Assembly (NCBI GenBank): GCA_001579985.1
Contig: LRSR01000801.1
Coordinates: forward strand, 1-40,377
Direction of reading: 5' to 3'
Length of the DNA stretch: 40,377 bases
Source: Hypsibius dujardini
Taxonomy: Eukaryota; Tardigrada; Eutardigrada; Parachela; Hypsibiidae
Under the pieces are notes generated by a model. It saw only the letters and a program-made list of their open reading frames with translations. It searched no databases and was not told the DNA's origin. Positions 10,701-20,574 of this stretch are shown here, piece by piece. The translations under genes and the position numbers were made by a program. The stretch's first letter is position 1; every line of letters begins with the position of its first letter.

Positions 10701-13700
10701 ATTGCAGTGCTGTTTTTAAATTTATGTAATTTATGCAAAAAATTTAAGGGAAGTCAAGACACCTTTGGTTTGCTGGCTTCATCGAAAAAGCTCTTGATGT
10801 ACAGCGACCCCACCGCCGTGTTCATCTCGTAGTTGACGAATCCCGCGCAGGCTTTCCATCGTTCCTGGATTTTCTGCAGGCCACTGATCTCCTTCGTGTA
10901 TTCATCCGCTGCATCGCGAAATCTTTGGGTAATTTTATAGGAATATCCCACCGCCATTCTCCAGCCGAAATAGTTGGCAATGATCCTTCGCTTGCTCGGT
11001 TGTCGACTGTATTCGGCCAGCTTCTCATGTACCCGCAGAAAGTAGTCCGGATTGGCAACATTCACAACAAGGTCTTTCGTCACCAAGTCCGTGAACGTTT
11101 TGTTCGGCATTCGAATTTTGATGTAATCAATCAGATCTTCAAGAGAGATCGTGGTGTTGAGACTTGTTCCGTGGAATTTCTCCAAGGTCATTTTGTTGAT
11201 GGACAATGAGATGTTCCGACTGTCCTCCTCGGACCTCGACACCTAGCACATTGAAAAGACGGTTTGAAATCCGGACAAAAAATAAACCGAAAAAGTATTT
11301 CCGACAATGTAGCTTCGATGTTCAGTAAAAAAACAGCTTTTGAAGCCGTGTCTTATCGAAACATAAACTTTAGGAACTTTACGCGAGAGATACTAGAAAA
11401 GTGATCACGGGATATTCAGCTTATGGGGGATCGTCGTTCCTATTGGTTATAACGATGCCTTGATTTTTTTCGGTACGAAGGCAGACCGTAAAAGTGTGGT
11501 TTGTCAAACCGTCAAACCATTTAGTAAAAAGTTGTCAGAAAACTCGAAGGGCGATAGCAAGCTCATAGGCAGTGATGGTAAAACTAAACTAAGCTATTAA
11601 ATATAACTTGAAACTAAACTAAAGATTACAATTTCTGTTGTTTTAGGCGTTCTTATGTTTTAGGTTTAGTTCCATAGTTTTTTAGTTTTGTATTCTTTTT
11701 TTTAGTCTTAAAGTTTTATGGGTTTATACTTTTATCGTTTTAAAGTTTTAAATTTTAAAGATAAATTTAGCCAGTCGAAATTTTGGAGCTGGGGGGGGGG
11801 GAAGCGACCAAGCCTTCATGCGCTAACGGTTGACGGTACCTGAGCCAAAAACGTGTCAAAGTCATAGATTTCATCCAGTTGTTCCTGAATTGCCGGTGTA
11901 ATGACCGATCCGTTTCCCAGAAACAGCAACGTGAGGTTCCGCATGTATTCCTTGTAAGCTTTCCGAACGGATTCGGAGCTCTTATCAAAGTAGGTTTTTC
12001 GCGTACCCAGCGCGAGATTTGACGCACTGAAGTGAAGAATGTTCTTCTTTGGATCGTCGGAATCGCGACCGGCCGAAAACGCCAGGAAGAAGCCCGAACC
12101 GAATTTGCTGGTTCGTTTGACGGTGGCGAACCAGTCGAACGCGGTGGCGTTCCAGCTGTTGTCCTGGTTGTCGAACAGTGGAAAGGGGCCGACAGTTGAC
12201 TTGAGAAAAGCTAACAAGGGTTCAGCACCAAGAGTCTCCATTCGCTCTATGTCCAGGCAGGCTTTGTATAACTTTCGGGCTTTCTGACGAGCTGTCGATA
12301 AGTCATTTTTGTCTTCCCGTTCCAATACCTCTAAAAGAGAAACGAATATTATTAATGATAATATTATCAATGTGTGCTATGTTGGAGTTATATATTTTAA
12401 ATATTTTATAATTATTTAGACTTTTATCATGAAAAGATGTTAACCTCGAAGTTGAGCGGTGACTTTTTGGTCGATCGCGGCAAAGTTGCTCCAATTGGTT
12501 CGGTCATCTAGAGTGGAAGTGAAGATTACTGGGTGAGTGAAAATGAATCATCAAATTCAAGGGACGCATGGTGGAGTACCCGGAATTGGGTTGCTTCGAG
12601 TCCAGTTCCCGCAGGCGTAGTCGTAAAAATCGAGGCACGGATCAGCGGATGCGTTCATAGACAGTGCCGTTTGTTGAGCTACACATAAAACACCACTTAA
12701 TACAGCCCTGTTAATGCCGCTCGTGGTCAAGACCCTCCGGGGGGATGGACAACACCCAGTCTTCATGAAGCACGAGGGGGATTCGGGTTTATCATCGTAT
12801 TCGGGCCTATCTGGCTACGAAGAGTCCGGCCTACTCTTTAATCGTACCGCGACATATTGTACACCGACATTTGATAACGTCGACTTTTGGTAACATACTT
12901 TTGGTAATCGGACAAATGGTACAGGCCGACATGTTGCACAAGTCGACAAATGGTTTGGCGACAGATCGTACACCGACAATACATATACAGTATCAGGCTG
13001 ATACATTAGCGCATGCAGTGTCCACAAAAATATTCGTTCTGCCACACAAAGAGTTTGGGTTGTAAAATACGTGGCAATAAGTCAAATACAATTGAAATTT
13101 CGGAGGTAGAACTTGCAAAAGCGGAATGATAATTTTGTAACCATTAGGAATTAGTTATTACGCTGCCGAATGATTCTGCATGTGGTAACTTGGTACCGGT
13201 AACATGCTGCAAACGAATCAAGCAATCAACTGCAGCGTAAACTGTAACCAGTAAATTGTTTGATTGAATGCCTAGTAGGGAAACTGCCCAATGATTCGTA
13301 TTCAGTTAATGCTGATTCATTCGGCAGCTTCTCTAATCTAGCAATGTTTTCCTGGACCTGGTATTACCTGTATACCCAAAACACTTGGTTACCAGAGAGT
13401 TAAACCGAAAAAAGAGTTTACTACATCGTACATACACAGTTGCTTCTAATGTGCCCAAGTTAAAGCCACTCTTTAAGCGTTGGCCCAGCAAAATAGGGGG
13501 TCCGAGTTAGAGCCAATTTCAGCCAACGCGAGCAGCGGTATTCGATCGATCAATTGATTGAGCAAATTTATTTTTTGGCGGTCAAGCCTTCTTAACTGAT
13601 TTTTTGAGTGATTTTGAATATTAATATATTTTCTTCTGATTTTACTCGGTTCTGTTCTCCGATAGTTGGGGCAGTTCAATCAATAATCAATCAATCGTTG

Positions 13701-14214
13701 AAAAGCAGCAGCACGCGGTAGCCGGAATGGGTTCGAATTTGGACCCCTTATTTTACTGAGCCAAAGCTTAAAAGGTGGCTTTAACTTGGACACATATGCA
13801 TTAAAAGCAAGTGTGTATGTAGGAATAGACCGGACTCCAAGGTACAAGCTTTTTATATAAACTTACCTAACTCATAGCAGTGATCGGTCTCACAGACACT
13901 CTGCACGCCCAATATCGGATCCGGAAAACTACCTGCCCCGTGCGTCGCGTTAACTTTCACGCTCTCCTTCAAGGAACCTAAGAAAACAGCAGAAAAAAGC
14001 TTTCCATCAACGGGAGACACGTTCTTTTCATAAAATGGCTTTCAGAATTACCATTTCCGGAGTTTGCCGAACCACCAGCGTCATCTCGTCCCACCGGAAT
14101 ATGATAAATTAATTCTAATACTGATGTGTCCTGTCCCGTTACCGCCACCGCCGTTAACAGAAACAACGCCTTATCCAACAGCAGAATTGGTACAATTTGA
14201 CGGAATATTTTCAT
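7754..14214 (-). CDS. Neprilysin-like M13 zinc metallopeptidase (12 exons, 777 aa)
   Basis: Exons (minus): 14214-14052, 13977-13867, 12678-12580, 12507-12445, 12330-11840, 11242-10763, 10468-10289, 10217-10055, 9711-9598, 8821-8631, 8125-8024, 7930-7754. They sum to 2334 nt in one frame with GT-AG borders throughout. M13 enzymes cleave peptides up to about 40 residues outside the cell or in secretory compartments. Visible signatures are CLDFYDYACGNW near the N terminus, VNAYYSP (substrate-binding NAxY-type), the zinc site HEITH, the third ligand in GENIADNGG, VWCG, and PLSGMPQFAEAYQCP with a terminal VW. The N terminus has a hydrophobic stretch (about residues 7-27) after a very short basic head, so it may be a signal peptide or a short-tailed anchor. 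Oddities: both cysteines corresponding to the human neprilysin C620-C746 disulfide are replaced (Glu and Val), and two donors lie at MITE ends. The 9711 acceptor could instead be 9717. Confidence 0.93.
8202..8602. mobile_element. TIR element (family C) in neprilysin intron 10
   Basis: The ends CGTTTAG.CGTCCTTAAAAGTCGGAACCAGGATT and its inverted counterpart at about 8560-8602 form arms of roughly 50 bp, including CTCATGGTAAGGCCA. A shorter relative lies at 23699-23967. Both share an internal TTTTGAAA...GGGATTTTCAAACA-type core, so they are one family. It sits wholly inside the intron 8126-8630. Confidence 0.75.
9361..9596. mobile_element. Mariner-like MITE (family A) at the exon 9 donor of the neprilysin gene
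   Basis: Arms of about 75 bp face each other: TATGAGATGAAATCTGTATT at the left, and on the minus strand TATGAGGTGGAATCTGTAAT at the right. Inside are TGGGTTTCTCTTTGA and its complement, and a TTGATTGTTTGATT / AATCAAACAATCAA pair. TA flanks both ends. A second copy is at 15244-15479. The minus-strand donor G|GTATGAGG of exon 9 is made from the element end. Confidence 0.8.
9779..10053. mobile_element. Mariner-like MITE (family B) at the exon 8 donor of the neprilysin gene
   Basis: Flanking TA dinucleotides (9779-9780, 10052-10053) bound inverted arms starting CAGTAAGCGACAGAATT and including AGGGTCCCGGAAATG and GCAAAAGGGGCGG. The centre has CAATCAACCAATCAACC repeats, a CCGGAGCTCCGG palindrome and their complements. 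TA plus a CAGT start is typical of Tc1/mariner-derived MITEs. The minus-strand donor G|GTACAGTAAG starts one base outside the TA. Confidence 0.85.
11575..11760. repeat. AT-rich AAACTAAACTAA / TTTTAGTTT repeat in neprilysin intron 5
   Basis: Degenerate ACTAAACTAA and TTTTAGTTT units inside the 11243-11839 intron. Similar low-complexity sequence occurs near 4415-4450 and 32400-32880. There is no coding signal. Confidence 0.5.
12990..13410. mobile_element. Repeat element (family D) in neprilysin intron 2
   Basis: It contains GCCACACAAAGAGTTTGGGT, GTAACCATTAGGAAT, GGTAACATGCTGC, then GCTGATTCATTCGGCAGC and TCTAATCTAGCAATGTTTT. The first half recurs at 28684-28925; the second half recurs at 29759-29940 and 30317-30515. 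GCTGCCGAATGATT near 13160 faces AATGCTGATTCATTCGGCAGC, giving internal dyad symmetry. Confidence 0.65.
13436..13822. mobile_element. TIR element (family E) in neprilysin intron 2
   Basis: Ends are near-complementary: ACACAGTTGCTTCTAATGTG...GTTAAAGCCACTCTTTAAGC and GGTGGCTTTAACTTGGACAC...ATTAAAAGCAAGTGTGT. A larger relative is at 30865-31337, sharing AGCCAACGCGAGCAGC, TCGATCAATTGATTGAGC and AGCAGCAGCACGCGGTAGC. Short ORFs inside appear in both copies but show no recognisable domain. Confidence 0.75.
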
Positions 14215-14936
14215 GCTTTTTTGTGTGATGATTTTTTTAATGATAAAAACGCTTACAAATCTGCAATGTCAGAAAGCGCAAAAACTAGATGCGAAAAATG
14301 CGACGAAAAACTAACACACCGACAAGTCGCGCCAGAGGTGACGGATTCAGCCGCAGTGCTTTGATGGGCTCCCGGAAGTGATGATGATGACTTCACAAAC
14401 CGATAATTTATGCCATTAGCACCCGCGCGCGCGTATATTCATGTAATTGTTTTCTCCGTTTTCACCCGCGTGTTTTGTAACTGAGACACACAGTCGTCTT
14501 AATTTCGCACCCGGCTAATTATACCTACGACAACAGCCACTTAACGTCTAATAGGTTTCCGATGGACTGTAGCTTCGGTTACATATGTGAGACCGATCGT
14601 GGTAGCATGTTTCAGCGACTGCGACCATGGAAAAGCAGTCAAATTACAGGCGACATATCACCGCGGAGTATCACCGCGACCGTATGAAACTCTTACGCAA
14701 CGTTGCTCCGCGACGTAAGTGAGGAATAATATTTTGAGTTCGCTCTTTTTTGAGATCAAAAACATGTTATTGTGGGACACTGTGTATAAGAAATAGTACG
14801 AACTAAACTTGAAAGTTTGGCCTCTTGACATTCTCGTTGTTTTACATACAACGCAAATTATGGGAGAGTTTTACAAGATTCATAGACAGTAACAATACGC
14901 TCATTTTATTAATTTCATTATGGCCCGTAGTTGTCT
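14215..14936. other. Upstream region of the neprilysin gene
   Basis: 5' flank of the peptidase gene. It has a CGCGCGCG patch near 14424 and GACCGATCGTGGTAGC near 14591. No gene and no clear TATA box can be supported. Confidence 0.4.
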
Positions 14937-15127
14937 GTTTATCTGTGTATGTGTGTGTGTCTGTATGTGTGTGTGTGTGTGTATCTGTGTGTCTGTGTGT
15001 CTGTCTGTGTGTCTGTGTGTCTGTGTGTCTGTGTGTCTGTCTGTGTGTCTGTGTGTCTGTATGTGTGTGTGTCTGTGTATCTGTGTGTCTGTGTGTCTGT
15101 CTGTGTGTCTGTTTGTCTGTTTGTCTA
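14937..15127. repeat. Compound (TG)n / (TGTGTCTG)n microsatellite
   Basis: About 190 bp of TGTGTG and TGTGTCTG units interrupted by rare variants. All overlapping ORFs on both strands (Cys/Val or Thr/His repeats) are artefacts of this tract. Confidence 0.95.
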
Positions 15128-15243
15128 TCTCGACACAATCCCTTCCCAAACTCAATATGAAATGGTTTGGCAACAGCTAAATGTTTGTTTTCAATCAGAT
15201 GGCGGAGCCAGACGTATACTCCTAAGAGGATTGCAAATGTTCG

Positions 15244-15479
15244 TATGAGGCAAAGTCTGTATTTCGGCTCACCCCCCACTTGGTCGATAAATTGGCTCAC
15301 TCATGGATTACTCTTTAATGACAGCTGCTTGATTGTTTGATTTCCAGAAGTGCTATAGCATACTAGCATATAGTACAGCAAATCAAACAATCAGGTACCT
15401 GCCCTCAAAGAGAAACCCATGAGTGAGCCTATTTACGGACCAAGTCGAGAGTGAGCCAAAATACAGACTTTGCCTCATG
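15244..15479. mobile_element. Second copy of mariner-like MITE family A
   Basis: It begins TATGAGGCAAAGTCTGTATT and ends with the inverted counterpart, with the same GGCTCACTCATGG, TTGATTGTTTGATTTC and AATCAAACAATCA blocks as the copy at 9361-9596 and nearly the same length. The left end shows TA, the right end CA, so any TA duplication has decayed. Confidence 0.8.
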
Positions 15480-16340
15480 CAACAAGTACTCATTTCCGCT
15501 TCATATTCTATGTCAAACTCTTCTTAAATTCCAAAGTGGCTCGTGATAGATTTGGAGGACTCGAAAAAATATACATAAATATATATTTAAGACCCGAAAA
15601 GGGGGTGCGAGAAAGGGGGCACGCCCTTCTCGCACTGATCTGTCTTTTCTTGAGCCAAAACAATCTTTTAGGCTTATTCCGTGTTCATGACTTGCTCGAT
15701 CCACTCAGACACTTCCGATATCCGAGTGTATGCATCCGCATCACCTGACGATGAGTAGACCGGGTAAAAAGACTTACTTCCAAGGCACGCAAGCGGGTAT
15801 GCAACGCACCTTTCTCATTTTGTGCAATTATCTTTGCGCTTAGTCCAATTTTGAATTCAAATTTGTATCGATGCATCGTTGTATCCCCTGTTTGCTAGAA
15901 ATATTACAGCAATACTCCGGGGGAACGCAGGTACTCTTTCGGTCTATCGATAAACTTGTAAGATTTTTGTGGTCAAAAACGTTACGGACTTTGCGCGGGG
16001 GGGGGGAGGGTGCTTTTACTTTTGAGTACATAAAAGTCGGGGAGGCCCTTTTTTATATTGAAAAAAATGGACAAATTAGTGTTGTCCTGACAATGGGTCC
16101 ATTTTAGGAAACAGTTATGACGTTTCGTCAAAACCCACCAAAGACTAAACTTGCACCCTGTGCGTACGCACCAGTCAACCGCCCAAAGGGTGCGGTTAAT
16201 TGCAGTCCTTACTGCCTCCTTACTTAAACAATTAAAGTGTCTTTGGAAGCGTAACAATCTCTTGCGTGACTTCGGTGTCGATATAATACACCAGCAAGAA
16301 ATCAGAGGATCCGGAAAGGCTTTACATGTAAGATTGAGCC
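15480..16340. other. Intergenic or receptor upstream region, no gene seen
   Basis: It may hold missing 5' exons of the plus-strand receptor that follows, but I could not identify a TM1 exon. ORFs on both strands lack coding character. A GGGGGGGGG tract lies near 16000. Confidence 0.4.
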
Positions 16341-16369
16341 TTGTTTTCTTTAAACTTTGAATTAAAATG

Positions 16370-17772
16370 CACGGGATCTCACGGGCACGGGTTACATGTC
16401 TCGCTGGCGGCCAGCCCTCTTCTCATTGGAATCACCGGGCTCTTCAACCCGCTGGCAAAGTTGATTGATCCTTCGTTCAGCACCAATTGGCGGTACTACC
16501 TGGCCCACGGCGGCGTCACCACCTTCTACATCATCTCCGAGTACAGCTACGGCATGATAAATCTTAACCGATGGATCTCCGTCAGCTATCCCGTCACATA
16601 CAGCCGCATTACGCAACGTGGTTTTTGCATAATTATTATCCGTACCAAGCAAACGCTATGGGTTGAATCGGTACATGGGTTGAATCGGTGGGGTGGCAGA
16701 GGGCGCCACAAGTGTAGATTGTAAGCAACACTCATTCAGTTTACACTTGTGGCGCCCACTGCCACCCCACCGATTCAACCCATGTACCGATTCAATCCAT
16801 AGCGTTTTTCTGGTATCTGGTTCGCGATTATCCTGTTTTATGGCATTATTTTCATCGTTGAGTTTACTTTTGGTCCTCCTGCATTCACGATATCCGGTTT
16901 GTTTACTTCACCTACCAGGCGGTCTGGTATAAGGTGAGAGGCGGCTTGTAAACGAATGTTTAGCCTTAAAAGACGAAAGTGGAATTGTCGTAATTTTAAA
17001 ACAATGAATGCCGGTGTTGTCTTTAAAGTAAAATACATCGCAAATTCGCGGAACTGATTGATTTCTTAACGAAATGATTAGCCACCTTAAAAATCTAAGA
17101 TTTAATTTCGAATGCTCATTAAATTTGGTCGAAAAAGTGAATTTTGTCCGGATTATTTTAGCAACGAAAAGCATGTAAGATTTGCCCCAATCTGAGTAAA
17201 GAAACAGTACTGTCAAAGGTATAAGGTACGTTCGGATTTTGAACGAATTTTATTTTGGCCTTGTACGGGTTCTGATCTTACTGTAGAATTTGTTCAGCGG
17301 AAAATCGATTGAAACGCGTTTACGTAAAAACGTCATTTTCTTCTTGTGATCTCAGATCATTGTGACGGGCAATGCGGCGCTGATCTCCCTCCTAATTTTG
17401 GCGAGAAGCGGATCCATCTGCGTGGCGGCCTTCAGGATAAAATGGCGTCTCATTCGAGGTCGTCATCGGCGAATTCGACAGACCTGTTGTAGCAGTGTGG
17501 AGGATCGTCGCCAGTGGAGACTCGATTGGGAGCGTTGGATGGTAATGAGGAGCGTTATGGGAGCCTTGTCGGTGGTTGGGATGGTCTTGGTGTTCGGCCT
17601 TCCAGGGGCAGCGGTTTTCGTGAATCCAGCCTTCACCGACACCCAACCTCTGCTGGTTTCGGCGGTATATTTACTGCTTTTCGCGCGAGATATCCCCATG
17701 TTTGCTATTTATTTTGCCTTCTATCCGCATTATCTGGTGATCTTAAAGCGACTGATGCGCTGGAGCACATAA
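16370..17772 (+). pseudogene. Divergent class A-like 7TM receptor, interrupted (possibly a pseudogene)
   Basis: Three coding blocks. 16370-16640 reads LHVSLAASPLLIGITGLF (TM2-like), a TM3 and LNRWISVSYPV, where NRW stands at the DRY position. 16801-16933 holds a TM4-like stretch (SGIWFAIILFYGIIFIVEF). 17356-17772 (acceptor CTCAG) starts IIVTGNAALISLLILA (TM5), then a basic loop, TM6 (GALSVVGMVLVFGLP), TM7 and a stop. Donor AAG|GTGAGA at 16933/16934 joins 17356 in phase 0, but only in the frame reading VYFTYQAVWYK, not the TM4 frame, so a +1 frame change is needed around 16870-16890. A 157-bp hairpin (16651-16807) divides TM3 from TM4 and may be an intron or an insertion. TM1 was not found. 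Either a decayed gene or an error-affected functional one. Confidence 0.55.
16651..16807. repeat. Long hairpin with about 66-bp arms inside the receptor gene
   Basis: The arm 16651-16716 (AAACGCTATGGGTTGAATCG...CACAAGTGTA) is almost perfectly complementary to 16742-16807, with a 25-base loop. Within each arm the unit (C)ATGGGTTGAATCGGT occurs twice. The tight match indicates a recent insertion or ongoing homogenisation. Confidence 0.9.
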
Positions 17773-18289
17773 GTCCTTGACCGGTATAGCACTCTCATCC
17801 ATTCTCTGTGTCCTCTCTTCTTGCGTCTTTTCGTGGTACCCCAGTTATACAGGGGCCCTAGAATGGGCCATTGACTTTCCTGTCCTCTGGAATTGGCCGC
17901 CTGGAATCAGAACTTCCAGACAGTTTTGGCTATAAGCAAGTTTTTAAACTAACATTATGCTTTATTTATGGTTTTTAACAGTGGAAGCCCGTTGCTGAGT
18001 GGCTCTAGCTGACTAAAAAAAAATTCCCGCAAATTCCCGCCAATGATGTGCATTATAATTGTATATGCTGTTTTAAGTATGATGACTTTGCTACACTGTA
18101 GACATTATTTTAGCAGGATCATGCTATTTTCATGGTTTTCAATAGTATAAGTTATTCCGAATTGCACTGCGCGGGGCTGAAGGATGAAGAATGCCCGAAG
18201 CTAAATAGAAGATATATATCTAGCTGCCGGGTCATTGGATGTAAGAGTTTTCGCCCACCTAATTGCGGCACGTTATAAGACATGCACTG
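17773..18289. other. Intergenic with short dispersed repeats
   Basis: It contains AGAATGGGCCATTGACTTTCC near 17860, related to the hairpin at 24186-24266, and CCGTTGCTGA.TGGCTCTAGCTGACTAA near 17990, which recurs near 23055. No gene seen. Confidence 0.45.
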
Positions 18290-18912
18290 CATACTGACAT
18301 TTGGTATAATTGGACCTTATAAGTATGGATAGTTTATGTCTGCTTGTGGATATATGTTGTCCCAGGCCAGCATGTCTGTGGGACCAACAAGTCGCGATAT
18401 CTGGAGGAAGAGATGTCGAGGGACAAGACGTTAGTTGCCCCCTCTTTGCGATATGTCGTGTAGGATTTATGTATTCATTACGTCATCATTGAAACTGATG
18501 AAAACGCAAAAGTATTGTAAAACGCGGCTTCATTGAAGCGAGATGGATAATCAGAAGAAAACGTGCAATCGGGTACTGGTTGACCTCCTGAGTTAACGTC
18601 TTTAGGGGAGTAGTAAACTACCAAACATTTTGGATGTATAAGGCAAAGATTAAGACAAATTGATTGACCGTACACGTTGGATCCGTTTGGGACCTGTCGT
18701 CCATCTGCACCAAACATGCGGGTCGCACTAAAGTTTACCCCAGACCGTTGCTGAAACCGCTTCGCTGAAACAGCAAGCAAAGTGTTGCCGGCATTGGGTA
18801 CAAAGGTGCCCTCCATGTGCTGATTCCAGCTGGTGCAGACGCGAGTGTTGAGGTCGAACGACACCAGCCGGCATCCCGGAATCTCTCTGATGATGCACTT
18901 GCTCAGACAGGC
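18290..18912. repeat. Left arm of the inverted gene duplication
   Basis: It is the diverged reverse complement of 20123-20735. Beyond the coding part, the 3' flank is also shared (TACACGACATATCG, TGTCCCTCGACATCTC, AACATATATCCACAAGCAGA). The two arms face each other across about 1.2 kb. Confidence 0.8.
18478..18912 (-). pseudogene. Truncated inverted copy of the PAN/apple-like gene
   Basis: It encodes the C-terminal part of the same protein as the plus-strand gene at 19898 (CLSKC, then REIPGCRLVSFDLNTRVC, NQHMEGTFVPNAG, SICLNLC.IHPKCL, SDYPSRF) with many substitutions and an altered end (SSVSMMT). Homology stops abruptly at 18912, where a TIR element begins, so signal peptide and N terminus are absent. 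The sequence CTCACAG just upstream on the minus strand could act as an acceptor, so a chimeric gene with an unseen first exon is possible. More likely it is a broken duplicate. Confidence 0.6.
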
Positions 18913-19308
18913 CCAACTGTGAGATAAGACATTCGACTAATTTTGAAATAATGGGAGAAAACCGTAGAAAAAATGGCGGCTCCCTGTGCAGATTAAATGA
19001 CAACAATTATATCTACGAAACTTATCGTCGGGGTGCGTTGAGTTTGTCGAGACTATCGTCATTTGCATGATAAAGGTCTGTTGTTCCATGGCGCCAGAAA
19101 ATAATCCTGAATTGTTTAATTGTTTAAGGGAGGTGCAGTCGAACCGCCGTCGGCATTCTTTATCAGAATGCCCCTATGCTTTCGGTATTCCTAATAATAC
19201 CGGGTAGCAATTTCATTTTTGGATAATCTTCGCTAGGAGCCGCCATTTTTCCTACAGTGTTCTCTCACTATTTCAAAATTAGTCGAACGCCTTTTCTCAC
19301 AGTTGGGC
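18912..19308. mobile_element. 397-bp TIR element at the break of the truncated PAN copy
   Basis: Arms of about 80 bp: CCCAACTGTGAGATAAGACATTCGACTAATTTTGAAATA... at 18912-18995, mirrored by TATTTCAAAATTAGTCGAACG...CTCACAGTTGGG at about 19230-19308. It starts exactly where PAN homology ends. Confidence 0.8.
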
Positions 19309-19620
19309 TATATCATAGACCTTATGGAAACATAATAACCTCAAAATATTATAAGAAATTCATTTACAAACGTAAAATGTTTTCCCCCAAAAATGGCCGA
19401 TTATTTGCCGTGAAATGTTACGTTAAGTTTAAACTCGCTGCTGATTTTGCGTTTCAACCTCCCTCCTATTTTTTTTCCCTAAAGAAACTTCTACCTGCAA
19501 AATGGTAAAGTTGAATATAATAATGATTCATTAAAAAAAGTTTGTTTTCGGAGGGCGGAAAGAAGAGACGAACATAAAAAAATTAACAAAAAAAAAGAAA
19601 GTAACTAAGAGCTAACCAGT

Positions 19621-19851
19621 TTATGGATGAACGACGATAACTTTGTCTTTCCATTGAAAGTTCAATTGTTCAAATCGGCTGAAGCCGTGGCGCACTGACG
19701 CAGTTTCAACTTTTTCAAGAATTGAAGTCGCCACCCGGTAAAGCCCATTGATCGGTCGGACGCCCTCCATTGTTCGGACTGTTCTCAGAATTTCAGTGCC
19801 TCGGTTAAAGGTATTTAAAGCTGGATTTGACTTTTCCATTGGACCAGTCAT
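19621..19851 (-). CDS. Hypothetical 76-aa ORF divergent from the PAN-like gene
   Basis: It opens MTGPMEKSNPALNTFNRG and ends KDKVIVVHP with a stop. Composition is balanced and not repeat-derived. I recognise no domain, signal peptide or membrane segment. Its start lies 46 bp from that of the plus-strand PAN-like gene, in divergent orientation. It could be a small gene, an exon of a longer minus-strand gene or chance. Confidence 0.25.
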   Translation of the reverse strand: MTGPMEKSNPALNTFNRGTEILRTVRTMEGVRPINGLYRVATSILEKVETASVRHGFSRFEQLNFQWKDKVIVVHP

Positions 19852-19897
19852 ATGTATATTGCCTGTTTTTTTAGTTACTTCGCATTACTTATAAAAT

Positions 19898-20527
19898 ATG
19901 GCGCTAATTGTTTTCCTTCTCGGCGTGGTTCTTTTAGCGAACGGACGTGTTGCCTTGCCAATCGACGCAGCAAGAGGCTCAGTGTCGGACGATTCCCGAA
20001 ATTTGGCTGATGTCGTGCCGGATTTCGGATCAGTCGTGGAGGTTGCCGGTTGGGGCATCTTTATTCCCGCGAACTTGGTCAGTCCGTCAACCATCAACCT
20101 AGGCGTGGCCGCTAACGGAATAGCCTGTCTGAGCAAGTGCGTCACTAGAGAGATTCCGGGATGCCGGCTGGTGTCGTTCGACCTCAACACTCGCGTCTGC
20201 ACCGGCTGGAATCAGCACATGGAGGGCACCTTTGTACCCAATGCCGGCAGCACTTTGCTGGCTATTTCAGCGAAGCAGTTTCAACAACGGTCTGGGGTAT
20301 GGTCTGAGGGGAACATTCTCCATGGTGCAGATGGACGACGTGTCGCAAACGGAATGAACGTGAACGGTCAATCGATTTGCCTTAATCTTTGCCGTATACA
20401 TCCAAAATGTTTGGCAGTTTCCTACTCCCCTCTAGGCCTACATGGTCCGATACCTGATTGCACGCTTGTTTCTGATTATCCATCTCGCTTCCATGGAAGC
20501 GCGTCTTACAACACCTTTACGTTTTGA
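19898..20527 (+). CDS. Secreted PAN/apple-like protein, 209 aa, single exon
   Basis: It starts MALIVFLLGVVLLANGRVALP, a clear signal peptide, so export is expected. The mature part has two Cys-rich modules: about residues 75-110 (ACLSKCVTREIPGCRL...TRVCTGW) and about 160-200 (SICLNLCRIHPKCLAVSY...PDCTLVSDYP). The CxxxC-(5-9)-C spacing with hydrophobic strands resembles PAN/apple domains, which bind proteins or sugars; this assignment is from pattern only. An AATAAA lies at 20798-20803, about 270 bp past the stop. An inverted, truncated copy lies at 18478-18912. No intron interrupts this copy. Confidence 0.75.
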   Translation: MALIVFLLGVVLLANGRVALPIDAARGSVSDDSRNLADVVPDFGSVVEVAGWGIFIPANLVSPSTINLGVAANGIACLSKCVTREIPGCRLVSFDLNTRVCTGWNQHMEGTFVPNAGSTLLAISAKQFQQRSGVWSEGNILHGADGRRVANGMNVNGQSICLNLCRIHPKCLAVSYSPLGLHGPIPDCTLVSDYPSRFHGSASYNTFTF

Positions 20528-20574
20528 TCGGTTTCAATGATTACGTAATGAATACATAAATCCTACACGACATA

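Noticed and set aside
14825-15300. Several overlapping ORFs rich in Cys/Val or Thr/His/Gln on both strands
   Set aside because: They are translations of the TG/CA microsatellite; no non-repeat coding signal supports them.
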